The notes beneath the pieces are model-generated. The model worked only from the letters and a program-made list of their open reading frames with translations, was not told the DNA's origin and did not search any database. The position numbers and the translations under genes are program-made. From Caldicoprobacter oshimai DSM 21659 (GTDB lineage Bacteria > Bacillota > Clostridia > Caldicoprobacterales > Caldicoprobacteraceae): a stretch of DNA of 64,000 nucleotides. Below are positions 20,456 to 28,049 of this stretch, one piece after another; position 1 is the stretch's first letter; every line of letters starts with the position of its first letter. Location: contig JAGB01000002.1 in assembly GCA_000526435.1 (NCBI GenBank), forward strand, positions 620,001-684,000. The letters are read 5' to 3'.

Positions 20456-21493
20456 TCAATTTACATCAAGTTCGGCCAGGCGTATTATCTCCCGCGCTGC
20501 GCCCTCATCAGTCACAAGGATGCCTTTTCTCCAATGCTTAAACACCGCCACTATGGCCTGCGCCTTTTGCCTCCCGCCCGCCACAGCTATAACCTTTGGA
20601 ATGCGCTTTAGATTATCCATCTTCAGCCATATGGAATTACATGCATACACTATTTCGCCCTTTGCATTGAAGAAATATCCAAACGCCTCGGCTACAGCGC
20701 CGCGCCTTTCCAGATCTCGCTGCTGCTGTGGGGTGAAATTTCTTCTCTGCATCATATCTTGTGCCCGGCCTATCCCATAAATAAGTATATCGGCATTTTT
20801 GAGGTTGTCAATAACGCTCTTTATATCCGGCTCATTCAAAAGGGTCTCCATCGATTCGGCCCTCAGCTGGTCGGGGATGTGAAGCAGCCTGTACTGGCCT
20901 CCCAATTTCTTGGCAAATATGGAGGCTATTACATTAGATTGATGCTCGACATTTCTGCCCATCCCACCTCTGGCAGGTAACACCACTATATCAGTATTAT
21001 CATTTATAGGGGAAAGAGCATTGGCCACTGCACCCACGGTGGAACCGCCAGTCACGGCTATTATATTGCCCCGGGTAATGATGCTCTCCAAAAATCGTGC
21101 CGCAGCTTTGCCGATATCCTTTAACACCAAGGGATCTTCATCTACATCGCCGGGAACAACTATGGCGCGCTCCAAGTCAAAAATCTCTTGCAGCCTGTGC
21201 TCCAGTTCGTTGAGCCCCTTTAGCTCATGGGTAAAATCTTTAAGGCCCTCCAGCAAGAGCTCGCCCTCTGGGGTCACCCTCATCCCAGATGGGCCGATAT
21301 CAAGAAACCCTGCGTTTTTCAAAAACTCCGTCTCGTTGCGAACTACCCTTTCTCCTAGGCCCAAACGCGATGCCAAGGTTCTTCGGCCTATCGGCTGAAA
21401 ATTATATATACTACGCAATATAGTATATCTCTTCTCATATACTTCTATTAACTCTGGAACTATTTTCTTCAACAGTATGTGGGGCTGTGACAT
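20456..21493 (-). CDS. cggR: Central glycolytic genes regulator CggR (SorC/DeoR family)
   Basis: 345 residues from the ATG at 21493; a GTG three codons upstream is possible. The N-terminal winged helix (RYTILRSIYNFQPIGRRTLASRLGLGERVVRNE, about 22-56) is followed by a SorC sugar-phosphate sensor domain with VTGGSTVGAVANAL, VVLPARGGMGRN and VTDEGAAREI. In Bacillus subtilis CggR represses its own gapA operon until fructose-1,6-bisphosphate binds. Position directly before gap and the direct-repeat operator upstream support the same role here. Confidence 0.95.
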   Translation of the reverse strand: MSQPHILLKKIVPELIEVYEKRYTILRSIYNFQPIGRRTLASRLGLGERVVRNETEFLKNAGFLDIGPSGMRVTPEGELLLEGLKDFTHELKGLNELEHRLQEIFDLERAIVVPGDVDEDPLVLKDIGKAAARFLESIITRGNIIAVTGGSTVGAVANALSPINDNTDIVVLPARGGMGRNVEHQSNVIASIFAKKLGGQYRLLHIPDQLRAESMETLLNEPDIKSVIDNLKNADILIYGIGRAQDMMQRRNFTPQQQRDLERRGAVAEAFGYFFNAKGEIVYACNSIWLKMDNLKRIPKVIAVAGGRQKAQAIVAVFKHWRKGILVTDEGAAREIIRLAELDVN

Positions 21494-21516
21494 AAACTTC
21501 ACCCTGGACTACAATT

Positions 21517-21541
21517 GTCCCACCGTGCGGAAAACGTCCCA
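21517..21541 (-). promoter_or_regulatory. Probable CggR operator (tandem TGGGAC repeats)
   Basis: Two TGGGAC half-sites (minus strand, 21536-21541 and 21517-21522) lie 19 nt apart between the promoter and cggR. The Bacillus operator is a similar direct repeat of CGGGAC at about 20 nt, also downstream of the promoter. Confidence 0.7.
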
Positions 21542-21596
21542 CCCTACCCATAAAAAAACTGCCGCGTCTGAGAGACAATTCCAAATTACGCCTTTT

Positions 21597-21625
21597 ATTT
21601 TATATTAAAAGGCCAAAAATTTCAA
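21597..21625 (-). promoter_or_regulatory. Sigma-A-type promoter of the cggR-gap operon
   Basis: Minus strand TTGAAA (21620-21625), 17-nt spacer, TAAAAT (21597-21602), about 100 nt upstream of cggR and between it and the rpoN stop. Confidence 0.75.
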
Positions 21626-21651
21626 TAGAATAGCGGCAAAAATTTAAAAAT

Positions 21652-22884
21652 TTATTTAGTTATAGCTCTGACGATCTGCTTGATCACATCAGTAGTCGTT
21701 TTTAAACCATTTGGGCTCTCAGATACGGCTGAGAAAAAATACCCTATCTCGAAAATTCCATGGGGAGTTTGAATGTACTTATCCTCAACAGCCCGGCTCA
21801 CAGCAGATACATGCATGCCACAGTCATCGGCCACCACCTGCATGGTTAGCGGCTTCAAATGCTTGGGCCCATGATCCAAAAACTCCTTTTGCCTCGAAAC
21901 AATGGACATGGCCACCTTATTGAGAGCAATCCTGCGCTGCTCTACAGCTTTAATCAATCCAAGAGCAGAGTTCAACTTGTCAGCGATATATTCCAAAACG
22001 TTTTTATCCAAATGAGGTTCTTGGAGAAGCCTTAGATACATTTTATTTATGCACAGCCGAGGGGCAGCATGTTGCAGGACTAAAACATAATACTCGTCTC
22101 CTATTCGCTTCACCGCGATATCAGGAGTGGTATACCTGACTTCTCGCGATGCCGCAAACCTTCTTCCAGGTTTTGGCTCTAGAGAGCGTATAAGGTCCCT
22201 TATGCGTTGAACCTCCTCCAAGGAAATCCCGGTCTTTCTGCTTATCACCCCCAACCGATTGCAGGCGATGTCCTTCAAATGCTCAAGTATTATCGTCCTT
22301 ACAAAAGGCGTGGCCTTGCCCATCTGGGTCAGCTGGATCAACAGGCACTCGCGAAGGCTCCTTGCACCCACCCCTGGAGGGTCAAGGGTCTGAACCAGGC
22401 GCAGCATGCGCGAAACCCTGTCCCTATCGACCTTGAGTATGGCGGCTATTTCATGCTTTGATATAGGCAGATAACCGTTCTCGTCGAGGTTTTCAATGAT
22501 GAAAGCGGCAACCCTCTCATCCGCTGGGGGAATATCCATCGCTTTAAGCTGTGACATAAGGTGCTCCTGCAGGGTAATTCCGCTATACGCCGTACCTTCG
22601 CATTTACGGCGGTGTTCCTCTTCATAATAGTTCATACTATCGGTCTCATCATCATAATCGGCATCTTGAAACCACTCATCCCAGTCCACCGGAAACTTGG
22701 CATCAAATACCTCATCGGTCTCCCTTTTGGAGTCCTCCCGCATCTTAAGCAAAGGATTTATCTCCATTTCCCTCTGTATATAACGATAAAGCTCTTCAGA
22801 AGACCACCGCAATATCTCATGTAGCGCCGTACCATCGCTATCCTTTCGCATCCGCCTTGTCTCAAAGCCAAAATCCTGCTTCAC
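21652..22884 (-). CDS. rpoN: RNA polymerase sigma-54 factor, truncated before the RpoN box
   Basis: 410 residues from the GTG at 22884, which has GGGAGG 8 nt upstream; a longer ATG start at 22935 lacks support. The N-terminal activator region (LRWSSEELYRYIQREMEINPLL) and core-binding region (LDPPGVGARSLRECLLIQL) are present, as is the HTH region with HVSAVSRAVEDKYIQTPHGIFEIGYFF. The protein then ends at TTDVIKQIVRAITK. The last 50-60 residues of normal sigma-54, including the RpoN box (ARRTVAKYR) that reads the -24 element, are missing, and no continuation is seen in other frames. It may be non-functional or unable to bind promoters. Confidence 0.9.
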   Translation of the reverse strand: MKQDFGFETRRMRKDSDGTALHEILRWSSEELYRYIQREMEINPLLKMREDSKRETDEVFDAKFPVDWDEWFQDADYDDETDSMNYYEEEHRRKCEGTAYSGITLQEHLMSQLKAMDIPPADERVAAFIIENLDENGYLPISKHEIAAILKVDRDRVSRMLRLVQTLDPPGVGARSLRECLLIQLTQMGKATPFVRTIILEHLKDIACNRLGVISRKTGISLEEVQRIRDLIRSLEPKPGRRFAASREVRYTTPDIAVKRIGDEYYVLVLQHAAPRLCINKMYLRLLQEPHLDKNVLEYIADKLNSALGLIKAVEQRRIALNKVAMSIVSRQKEFLDHGPKHLKPLTMQVVADDCGMHVSAVSRAVEDKYIQTPHGIFEIGYFFSAVSESPNGLKTTTDVIKQIVRAITK

Positions 22885-22997
22885 ATAGGATTCCTCCCCC
22901 AAATAGATGGTCCTTGCCGCCTTTTTAAGGTGCATCTCAATATCAGTATATTATCGGTTTCCGGCTATTATATCCAGCATGCCAAAATAGGTCCAAT

Positions 22998-23501
22998 CTA
23001 TGGTTGCCCATTTATTTCAGACCTCAGTCTGCCCTTAAGCTCCAGTCCGGGGAAACCCAGCTGTCTCAGCGCCTCATAGACTATGATGGCCACAGAATTG
23101 GATAGGTTTAGAGATCTGGCCTCCGCCCTCATGGGGATCCGTATGCAGCGATCATAGTGCTTCTTAAGCAAATCCTCGGGAAGGCCGGCCGTCTCCTTGC
23201 CAAAAAATATAAAACTATCCGGGGTATACCGTACCGAAGTATAATCCTTTGCTGCCTTGGTGGTGGAAAAGTAGAAATCCCCCTGCGGGTACTGGGCAAA
23301 TATCTCATCGACGGAATCATGGTAATGTATTTCCACAAGATGCCAATAATCTAAACCCGCCCTTTTGAGATACTTATCGTCAGTGGAGAAGCCAAGAGGC
23401 CTCACCAGGTGGAGAATGCAGCCAGTAGCGGCACAGGTACGCGCTATATTGCCCGTATTCTGCGGAATCTCAGGCTCTACCAAAACGACGTGCAAAGGCA
23501 T
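22998..23501 (-). CDS. trmL: tRNA (cytidine(34)-2'-O)-methyltransferase TrmL (SPOUT family)
   Basis: 167 residues from the ATG at 23501 (MPLHVVLVEPEIPQNTGNIAR), which has GGGGGG 6 nt upstream. An upstream frame extension overlaps ldh and is rejected. SPOUT motifs include PEIPQNTGNIARTC, FGKETAGLPEDLL and SLNLSNSVAIIVYEALRQ. It methylates the wobble ribose of tRNA-Leu isoacceptors using S-adenosylmethionine. The gene follows ldh by 11 nt. Confidence 0.93.
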   Translation of the reverse strand: MPLHVVLVEPEIPQNTGNIARTCAATGCILHLVRPLGFSTDDKYLKRAGLDYWHLVEIHYHDSVDEIFAQYPQGDFYFSTTKAAKDYTSVRYTPDSFIFFGKETAGLPEDLLKKHYDRCIRIPMRAEARSLNLSNSVAIIVYEALRQLGFPGLELKGRLRSEINGQP

Positions 23502-23512
23502 AATCAACCCCC

Positions 23513-24466
23513 CTAAAACCCTGCTTCTTTTAACCACCCTTTCAAAATCTCAGCCGACCTCCTGAATCCTTCCTGCTCAGATTGGCTTAAAGGAAGCTCC
23601 AGCACCCGGGCAACTCCCTTAGCATTGACCAGCGTGGGAAGGCTCAGGCAGATGTCCTCCACGCCATAGTAGCCCTGCATAAGCGACGACACCGACAATA
23701 CGACGTTTTCATCACGCAGGATAGCCTCCACGATGCGCCTGACAGCAAGCCCCACCGCATAATAAGTGGCGCCCTTGGCTTCGATTATTTTGTAGGCCGC
23801 ATTTTTCACCTCATCGAATATCCTCATCTTTTCGTCGCTCTCGCAGGCCCGTCCACACCTCAAGCAGTACTGCTCTATTGGCATTCCGGCTATATTGGTA
23901 ATGCTCCAGGCAGCCACCTCGCTGTCGCCGTGCTCGCCTATGATATAAGCGTGGACATTCTGGGTGGCAACATGGCAGTGCTGCCCCAGCAGGAATCTGA
24001 AACGCGCGCTGTCCAGCACGGTACCCGAGCCCATGACCTGAGAGGGAGGCAGTCCCGAAATCTTAAGCGTCACGTAGGTCAGTATATCCACCGGATTGGT
24101 GACCACCAGTATTATGCAATCTCTATTGTACTCCACAATCTTGGGCACGATTGAATAAAACACCTCTATGTTTCTCTTGAGCAGATCAATGCGGGTCTCA
24201 CCCGGCTTTTGAGCCACCCCTGCGGTTATTATGACCACATTGGAATCGGCACAATCCTCATACGTGCCCGACCTTATCCTCACCGGCGGAACAAAGGCAA
24301 TACCATGATTAAGATCCATCACTTCTCCTTCAAGCCTCTTCTGGTTTATATCCACCAGCACGATTTCTGAAGCCGTTCCGCCCATCATCAAAGCATAGGC
24401 GGTGGTAGCACCCACAAAGCCCGCCCCAATTATGGTTACCTTATTTCCGTAAAACCTGGTTTCCAT
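23513..24466 (-). CDS. ldh: L-lactate dehydrogenase
   Basis: 317 residues from the ATG at 24466 with GGGAGAG close upstream. NAD-binding VTIIGAGFVGATTAYAL, the VTNPVDILTYV stretch, LDSARFRFLLG and the active-site histidine in IIGEHGDSEVAAWS identify an L-LDH rather than malate dehydrogenase. It reduces pyruvate to lactate and recycles NADH from the neighbouring glycolytic pathway. It is divergent from the lytic transglycosylase gene, with 263 nt between them. Confidence 0.95.
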   Translation of the reverse strand: METRFYGNKVTIIGAGFVGATTAYALMMGGTASEIVLVDINQKRLEGEVMDLNHGIAFVPPVRIRSGTYEDCADSNVVIITAGVAQKPGETRIDLLKRNIEVFYSIVPKIVEYNRDCIILVVTNPVDILTYVTLKISGLPPSQVMGSGTVLDSARFRFLLGQHCHVATQNVHAYIIGEHGDSEVAAWSITNIAGMPIEQYCLRCGRACESDEKMRIFDEVKNAAYKIIEAKGATYYAVGLAVRRIVEAILRDENVVLSVSSLMQGYYGVEDICLSLPTLVNAKGVARVLELPLSQSEQEGFRRSAEILKGWLKEAGF

Positions 24467-24670
24467 CGTCTCTCCCAATCCTCTCTTTCAGATTATATTT
24501 TTCAGATTATATTTTAATGTCTTTGTGTAGATTTTACCATATTTTTTTTGCATTGTGTCGAATCCTTCCAACTATCATTTTGATCTCTATACAGACTCTT
24601 AATGTAAATAATATTTCTAATTAAAATTTTTATTCTAAAGCAAGAAATCCTTCGCAAGCAAGCTGTACAC

Positions 24671-24699
24671 TTGCGCAAACCGCAAATCAATGGTAAAAT
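24671..24699 (+). promoter_or_regulatory. Promoter of the lytic transglycosylase gene
   Basis: TTGCGC (24671-24676), 17-nt spacer, TAAAAT (24694-24699), 30 nt before the GTG start. Confidence 0.6.
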
Positions 24700-24729
24700 A
24701 TGTTCATACAGTGAAGGTGAGGTGATCCC

Positions 24730-25647
24730 GTGTCAAACATAGTTCGACAGATATTCGAGCATAAGCTGGCAGAAATCCAGAGCCGTTTACCCCATAATGT
24801 AAATCTCGGGTACAGGAAAAGCGTCGTGTCGTTTGAAGAAATGCTACAGCAAGCTGAAAATGCACAGCAGATGCCTTCAAACCAGAAATCCCAGCAACAC
24901 ACTTCAGGAAAAGCCTTCACTGATGATGTGCAACCAAAACCTGATGGAAATCAATCAAGTTATGTACAGCTGCATGCCCGACAGTTAAATGGACAGCGGC
25001 CATACAATGAGTGGCTGTTTGCTTCCCTGTTACCCCAACTGAGTATAACCGGAGTGTCCTTAATGTCGGGCATAGACGGCGACTCATCTTCGCTGTACAC
25101 CAGCCTGTTGCCGTTTATGCATTTGTATTCTCAGCAGCTATACGCTGGAAGTCATGGTAATCCGATAGAGGCGTTGCTCCCACTGCAGCCATATCCATGG
25201 ATGGCATATGCCTGGCAAATGATGGCAAGCCAGTCAAGCTTTCAGACCCAATTTGATGGCATCATTGAACAGGTAGCCAGCAGATACGGCGTAGACCCAG
25301 CGCTCATCAAGGCCATCATCAAGGTTGAATCCAATTTTAACCCGTATGCCGTATCGCCTGCTGGGGCCATGGGGCTTATGCAGCTCATGCCCACCACTGC
25401 CAAATCGCTTGGGGTGACAAACCCGTTTGACCCGGTACAAAACATCAATGGCGGGGTACGGTACCTGCAAAGCCTGCTCAAGCGCTTCAACGGAAACGTG
25501 GATTTAGCTCTGGCTGCCTACAACTGGGGTCCGGCCAACATCGAATCGCGCGGCATCACCGATTTGAACGACCCTGTCCAGTTTGCAAAGCTTCCCGTCG
25601 AAACGCAGAATTATATAAAGAAAATTCGTGAATTACTCTCAGCTTAA
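24730..25647 (+). CDS. Lytic transglycosylase with SLT domain
   Basis: 305 residues from a GTG with GAGGTG upstream. Residues 1-170 are low in complexity and of unknown function. The C-terminal SLT domain (about 178-290) has the catalytic glutamate in [15 protein letters not shown], the [13 protein letters not shown] motif and AAYNWGP. It cleaves peptidoglycan between N-acetylmuramic acid and N-acetylglucosamine. No clear signal peptide is visible, so the export route is uncertain. It is a single-gene unit ending in a bidirectional terminator shared with hsp20. Confidence 0.92.
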   Translation: MSNIVRQIFEHKLAEIQSRLPHNVNLGYRKSVVSFEEMLQQAENAQQMPSNQKSQQHTSGKAFTDDVQPKPDGNQSSYVQLHARQLNGQRPYNEWLFASLLPQLSITGVSLMSGIDGDSSSLYTSLLPFMHLYSQQLYAGSHGNPIEALLPLQPYPWMAYAWQMMASQSSFQTQFDGIIEQVASRYGVDPALIKAIIKVESNFNPYAVSPAGAMGLMQLMPTTAKSLGVTNPFDPVQNINGGVRYLQSLLKRFNGNVDLALAAYNWGPANIESRGITDLNDPVQFAKLPVETQNYIKKIRELLSA

Positions 25648-25729
25648 AAAAGTGGGTACCTGTGAGTAAGCCCTGCTTGAAGAAACAGGGCAACAAGCTC
25701 AAAATCGGCTAATAACTGTCTAAAGCCAT

Positions 25730-25770
25730 AAAAAAATGGGTTACCGCCACAAGGGGCCGTAACCCTTTTG
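25730..25770. terminator. Bidirectional terminator between the transglycosylase gene and hsp20
   Basis: GGGTTAC and GTAACCC arms (25738-25744, 25759-25765), with TTTT on the plus side and a longer T run on the minus side. Confidence 0.8.
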
Positions 25771-25785
25771 CTCTCCTACCAGGCA

Positions 25786-26244
25786 TTAGTTGATGTCAAT
25801 TTTTCTGCCACGCCTTGTGTACTCCTCGGCCTTGGGCAGCACAACCCTCAAGATACCGTTTTTGTACTCTGCCTTTACGCCGTCCTCTTTCACGCCTTCC
25901 AGGATGAAGGTACGGTACACCTCGCCGTATCTTCTCTCGCGGCGGATATAATCAGCTCTCTCCTCATCAACGGCTTCTTTACGCCTTGCAGATATGATCA
26001 ACCTGTCATCAATCAGCTCAATGTCGATATCATCTTTATCAAATCCTGGTAGTTCAGCCTCAACGATGTATTCCTTATCGGTCTCCTTCACATCGGCGCG
26101 CATGCCGGCTAAACCGGAACCAAACCCGGTCAAGAATCCCATATCAAAGAACTCATCCAAAAGATCTCTCCCGAAAAAGTCTCTTATCCATTCGCTGGGC
26201 GTCAAAGCGGGACGTCTCCTCCTGAAGGGCGTAATATCACGCAT
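25786..26244 (-). CDS. Small heat-shock protein, Hsp20/alpha-crystallin family
   Basis: 152 residues from the ATG at 26244, with GGAG 9 nt upstream; a TTG two codons earlier is less likely. The alpha-crystallin domain (about 45-140) includes VKETDKEYIVEAELPGFDKDDIDIEL and the KNGILRVVLPK motif. The N-terminal region starts with an IRDFFGRDLLDEFF segment. The product is an ATP-independent holdase that keeps unfolding proteins soluble. A CtsR-type box overlaps its -35 element, so heat-shock control by CtsR is likely. Confidence 0.94.
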   Translation of the reverse strand: MRDITPFRRRRPALTPSEWIRDFFGRDLLDEFFDMGFLTGFGSGLAGMRADVKETDKEYIVEAELPGFDKDDIDIELIDDRLIISARRKEAVDEERADYIRRERRYGEVYRTFILEGVKEDGVKAEYKNGILRVVLPKAEEYTRRGRKIDIN

Positions 26245-26323
26245 TGACAACCACTCCTTTTCTAAAATAATTTTTTGTTTTGGATTTTTACTTTTTTAAG
26301 TATCTCCTTTCGAGTTCGCTTTT

Positions 26324-26354
26324 ATTATAAAAATCAAAGTCAAAGTAAGTCAAA
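26324..26354 (-). promoter_or_regulatory. hsp20 promoter with CtsR-type operator
   Basis: Minus strand TTGACT (26348-26353), 18-nt spacer, TATAAT (26324-26329). On the plus strand AGTCAAA-GTA-AGTCAAA (26338-26354) matches the CtsR heptad direct repeat (RGTCAAA-N3-RGTCAAA) and covers the -35, as expected for repression. Confidence 0.75.
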
Positions 26355-26374
26355 GTCAGTTAAATATCCTTAAA

Positions 26375-26405
26375 GAAGAATAGGCCCAATTATTACCTAT
26401 TCTTC
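26375..26405 (-). terminator. Hairpin downstream of galK
   Basis: GAAGAATAGG and CCTATTCTTC form a 10-bp stem with an 11-nt loop on the minus strand, followed by a short T run, 50 nt after galK. Confidence 0.6.
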
Positions 26406-26455
26406 TCATCAAAAATAGTTTTTTCCCAATAATTCTTCTTATTGCTTTAATTTTC

Positions 26456-27766
26456 TTATATAACTAAATTTATGCACAGCGTACCGTAGGGCCGTATGGA
26501 CAGAACGGTCACTGAACCCTTTCCAAATATGCCCTCCATGAGCCCTACATACTCATCCAGCAGTTCATTGGGCATGAACACCAGCACGGTTCCGGCAAAA
26601 CCACCACCGTGCACCCTGCAGGCTCCTTTTCCGCCGCCCTTTAAAAAGTTCTCGGTGACGCTCAAAGCCAGAGTAATCCCCTGCTCATGCGGATTTTTGG
26701 TGGTATAGCAGTTCTGAAGCCATTTCCACGAACTGTTCCCCGACTCATTCACCAGCCTCAAGAACTCGTCAAAATTTCCTCTTTCCAGAGCCTCTACCTG
26801 CTGTGCCACCCTCTGGTCCTCGGACAGGAAGTGCATGGCCCTGAGTATAGCGCGATCCCCCACCCGCGCCCTGAGCTTGGGAATATTTTGAATGACCTCT
26901 TCCATGGTAAGCTCCCTGCAAACCTTCTTACCTAATGCGCTGGCTACCGCCTTCATCTCTCGAGGCACAGAGGCATAGTCATCGGTGAGGTCGGCATGGC
27001 TGCCTCCCGTATTGATCACCAGCAGAGAATAGTTTTGGGCCGCAAAATCGAAGTCGATCTTTCGAACAACGGGATTGTCAAAATCCTTAAAGTCGATTGT
27101 AACAAATCCGCCTACTGCACAGGCAATTTGATCCATCAGCCCGCAGGGCTTGTTGAAGTATACGTTCTCGGCATACTGCCCTATTTTAGCTAGAAGTATC
27201 TCATCGATTTTGCCGTCATTGTACAGGTGATTGATGATGTTGCCCAGCAGCACTTCGATACAAGCCGATGAGCTAAGCCCCGAACCGCCTAATACCTCGC
27301 TGGTAATATAGGCATTGAATCCACCGATCCTATAACCCAGCTCCCTCATGCGACTGGCGATTCCTCTTATAAGTGCGGAGGTGGTCCCTTCCTCTTCTTT
27401 TCTAGGGGCCAGGCTGTCCAGCTCAACCACAAACGGCTCTGGATACCCTTCGGAATACACCCTTATGACGTAATCCGGCGATGGCGTTGCAACCGCGATG
27501 GCGTCCAGGCTGACGCCTGCCGCCAGTACCCTTCCTGCATTGTGGTCGGTGTGGTTTCCGCCGATTTCGGTGCGCCCAGGGGTGCTGAACATGTAAAACC
27601 CCTTTTGAGACTCATGTGGAAAGAATTGGCGGTAACGCACAACAGCCTGTACATACCTGTTAATCTGCTTTTCGATGATTTCCGGGGCCTGGCCATAGAG
27701 CTTTGCCAATAAAACCCTGCCTTTTGGGGAATTCAACTTTTCCTTAAGCAACTCTAAAGTTATCAT
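26456..27766 (-). CDS. galK: Galactokinase
   Basis: 436 residues from the ATG at 27766, which has GGGAGG upstream. The frame stays open a further 48 codons, but that part overlaps an RNA-like repeat and has no family similarity. The galactokinase signature is GRTEIGGNHTDHNAGR, and the ATP loop is GGSGLSSSACIEVLLG (GHMP family). The C-terminal motif GGGKGACRVHGGGFAGTVL is also present. It phosphorylates galactose at C1. The upstream galT is on the same strand, so together they supply the Leloir pathway. No galE is in the window. Confidence 0.95.
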   Translation of the reverse strand: MITLELLKEKLNSPKGRVLLAKLYGQAPEIIEKQINRYVQAVVRYRQFFPHESQKGFYMFSTPGRTEIGGNHTDHNAGRVLAAGVSLDAIAVATPSPDYVIRVYSEGYPEPFVVELDSLAPRKEEEGTTSALIRGIASRMRELGYRIGGFNAYITSEVLGGSGLSSSACIEVLLGNIINHLYNDGKIDEILLAKIGQYAENVYFNKPCGLMDQIACAVGGFVTIDFKDFDNPVVRKIDFDFAAQNYSLLVINTGGSHADLTDDYASVPREMKAVASALGKKVCRELTMEEVIQNIPKLRARVGDRAILRAMHFLSEDQRVAQQVEALERGNFDEFLRLVNESGNSSWKWLQNCYTTKNPHEQGITLALSVTENFLKGGGKGACRVHGGGFAGTVLVFMPNELLDEYVGLMEGIFGKGSVTVLSIRPYGTLCINLVI

Positions 27767-27894
27767 CGCACCTTTACCTCCCAACTTAAAACGCTTCATC
27801 TGAATAGCGTATTTGCTAACATGCCGTCTATTTATCAGCTGATATACAGCATGAATTACGCCACCTGTGAACCACATCAAATACAGAGATGCTG

Positions 27895-27981
27895 TAACCC
27901 ACACATCCACCGCTGACTGCCTGCTTAACCGCAGACTCGCCAGCTACTTTGGTGTACATATATTTTTACCCGCAGTTCATC
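27895..27981 (-). repeat. ~90-nt conserved intergenic motif, copy 1
   Basis: It shares a 19-nt identical core (27933-27951) and flanking GCGGGT, GTCAG and GTGTG blocks with 46532-46621. The matching blocks are separated by variable ones, as in a structured RNA. Here it lies in the presumed 5' leader of galK, about 130 nt before the start. No known riboswitch class was recognised. Confidence 0.55.
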
Positions 27982-28049
27982 TCTCCATCTCATAGAAGAT
28001 GTAAAATATGCACCTACACATCAAAAACCTCAGCCGACTATAAAGCCAG

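Noticed and set aside
27767-27910. N-terminal extension of galactokinase to 27910
   Set aside because: No family similarity; a strong GGGAGG site lies before the ATG at 27766.
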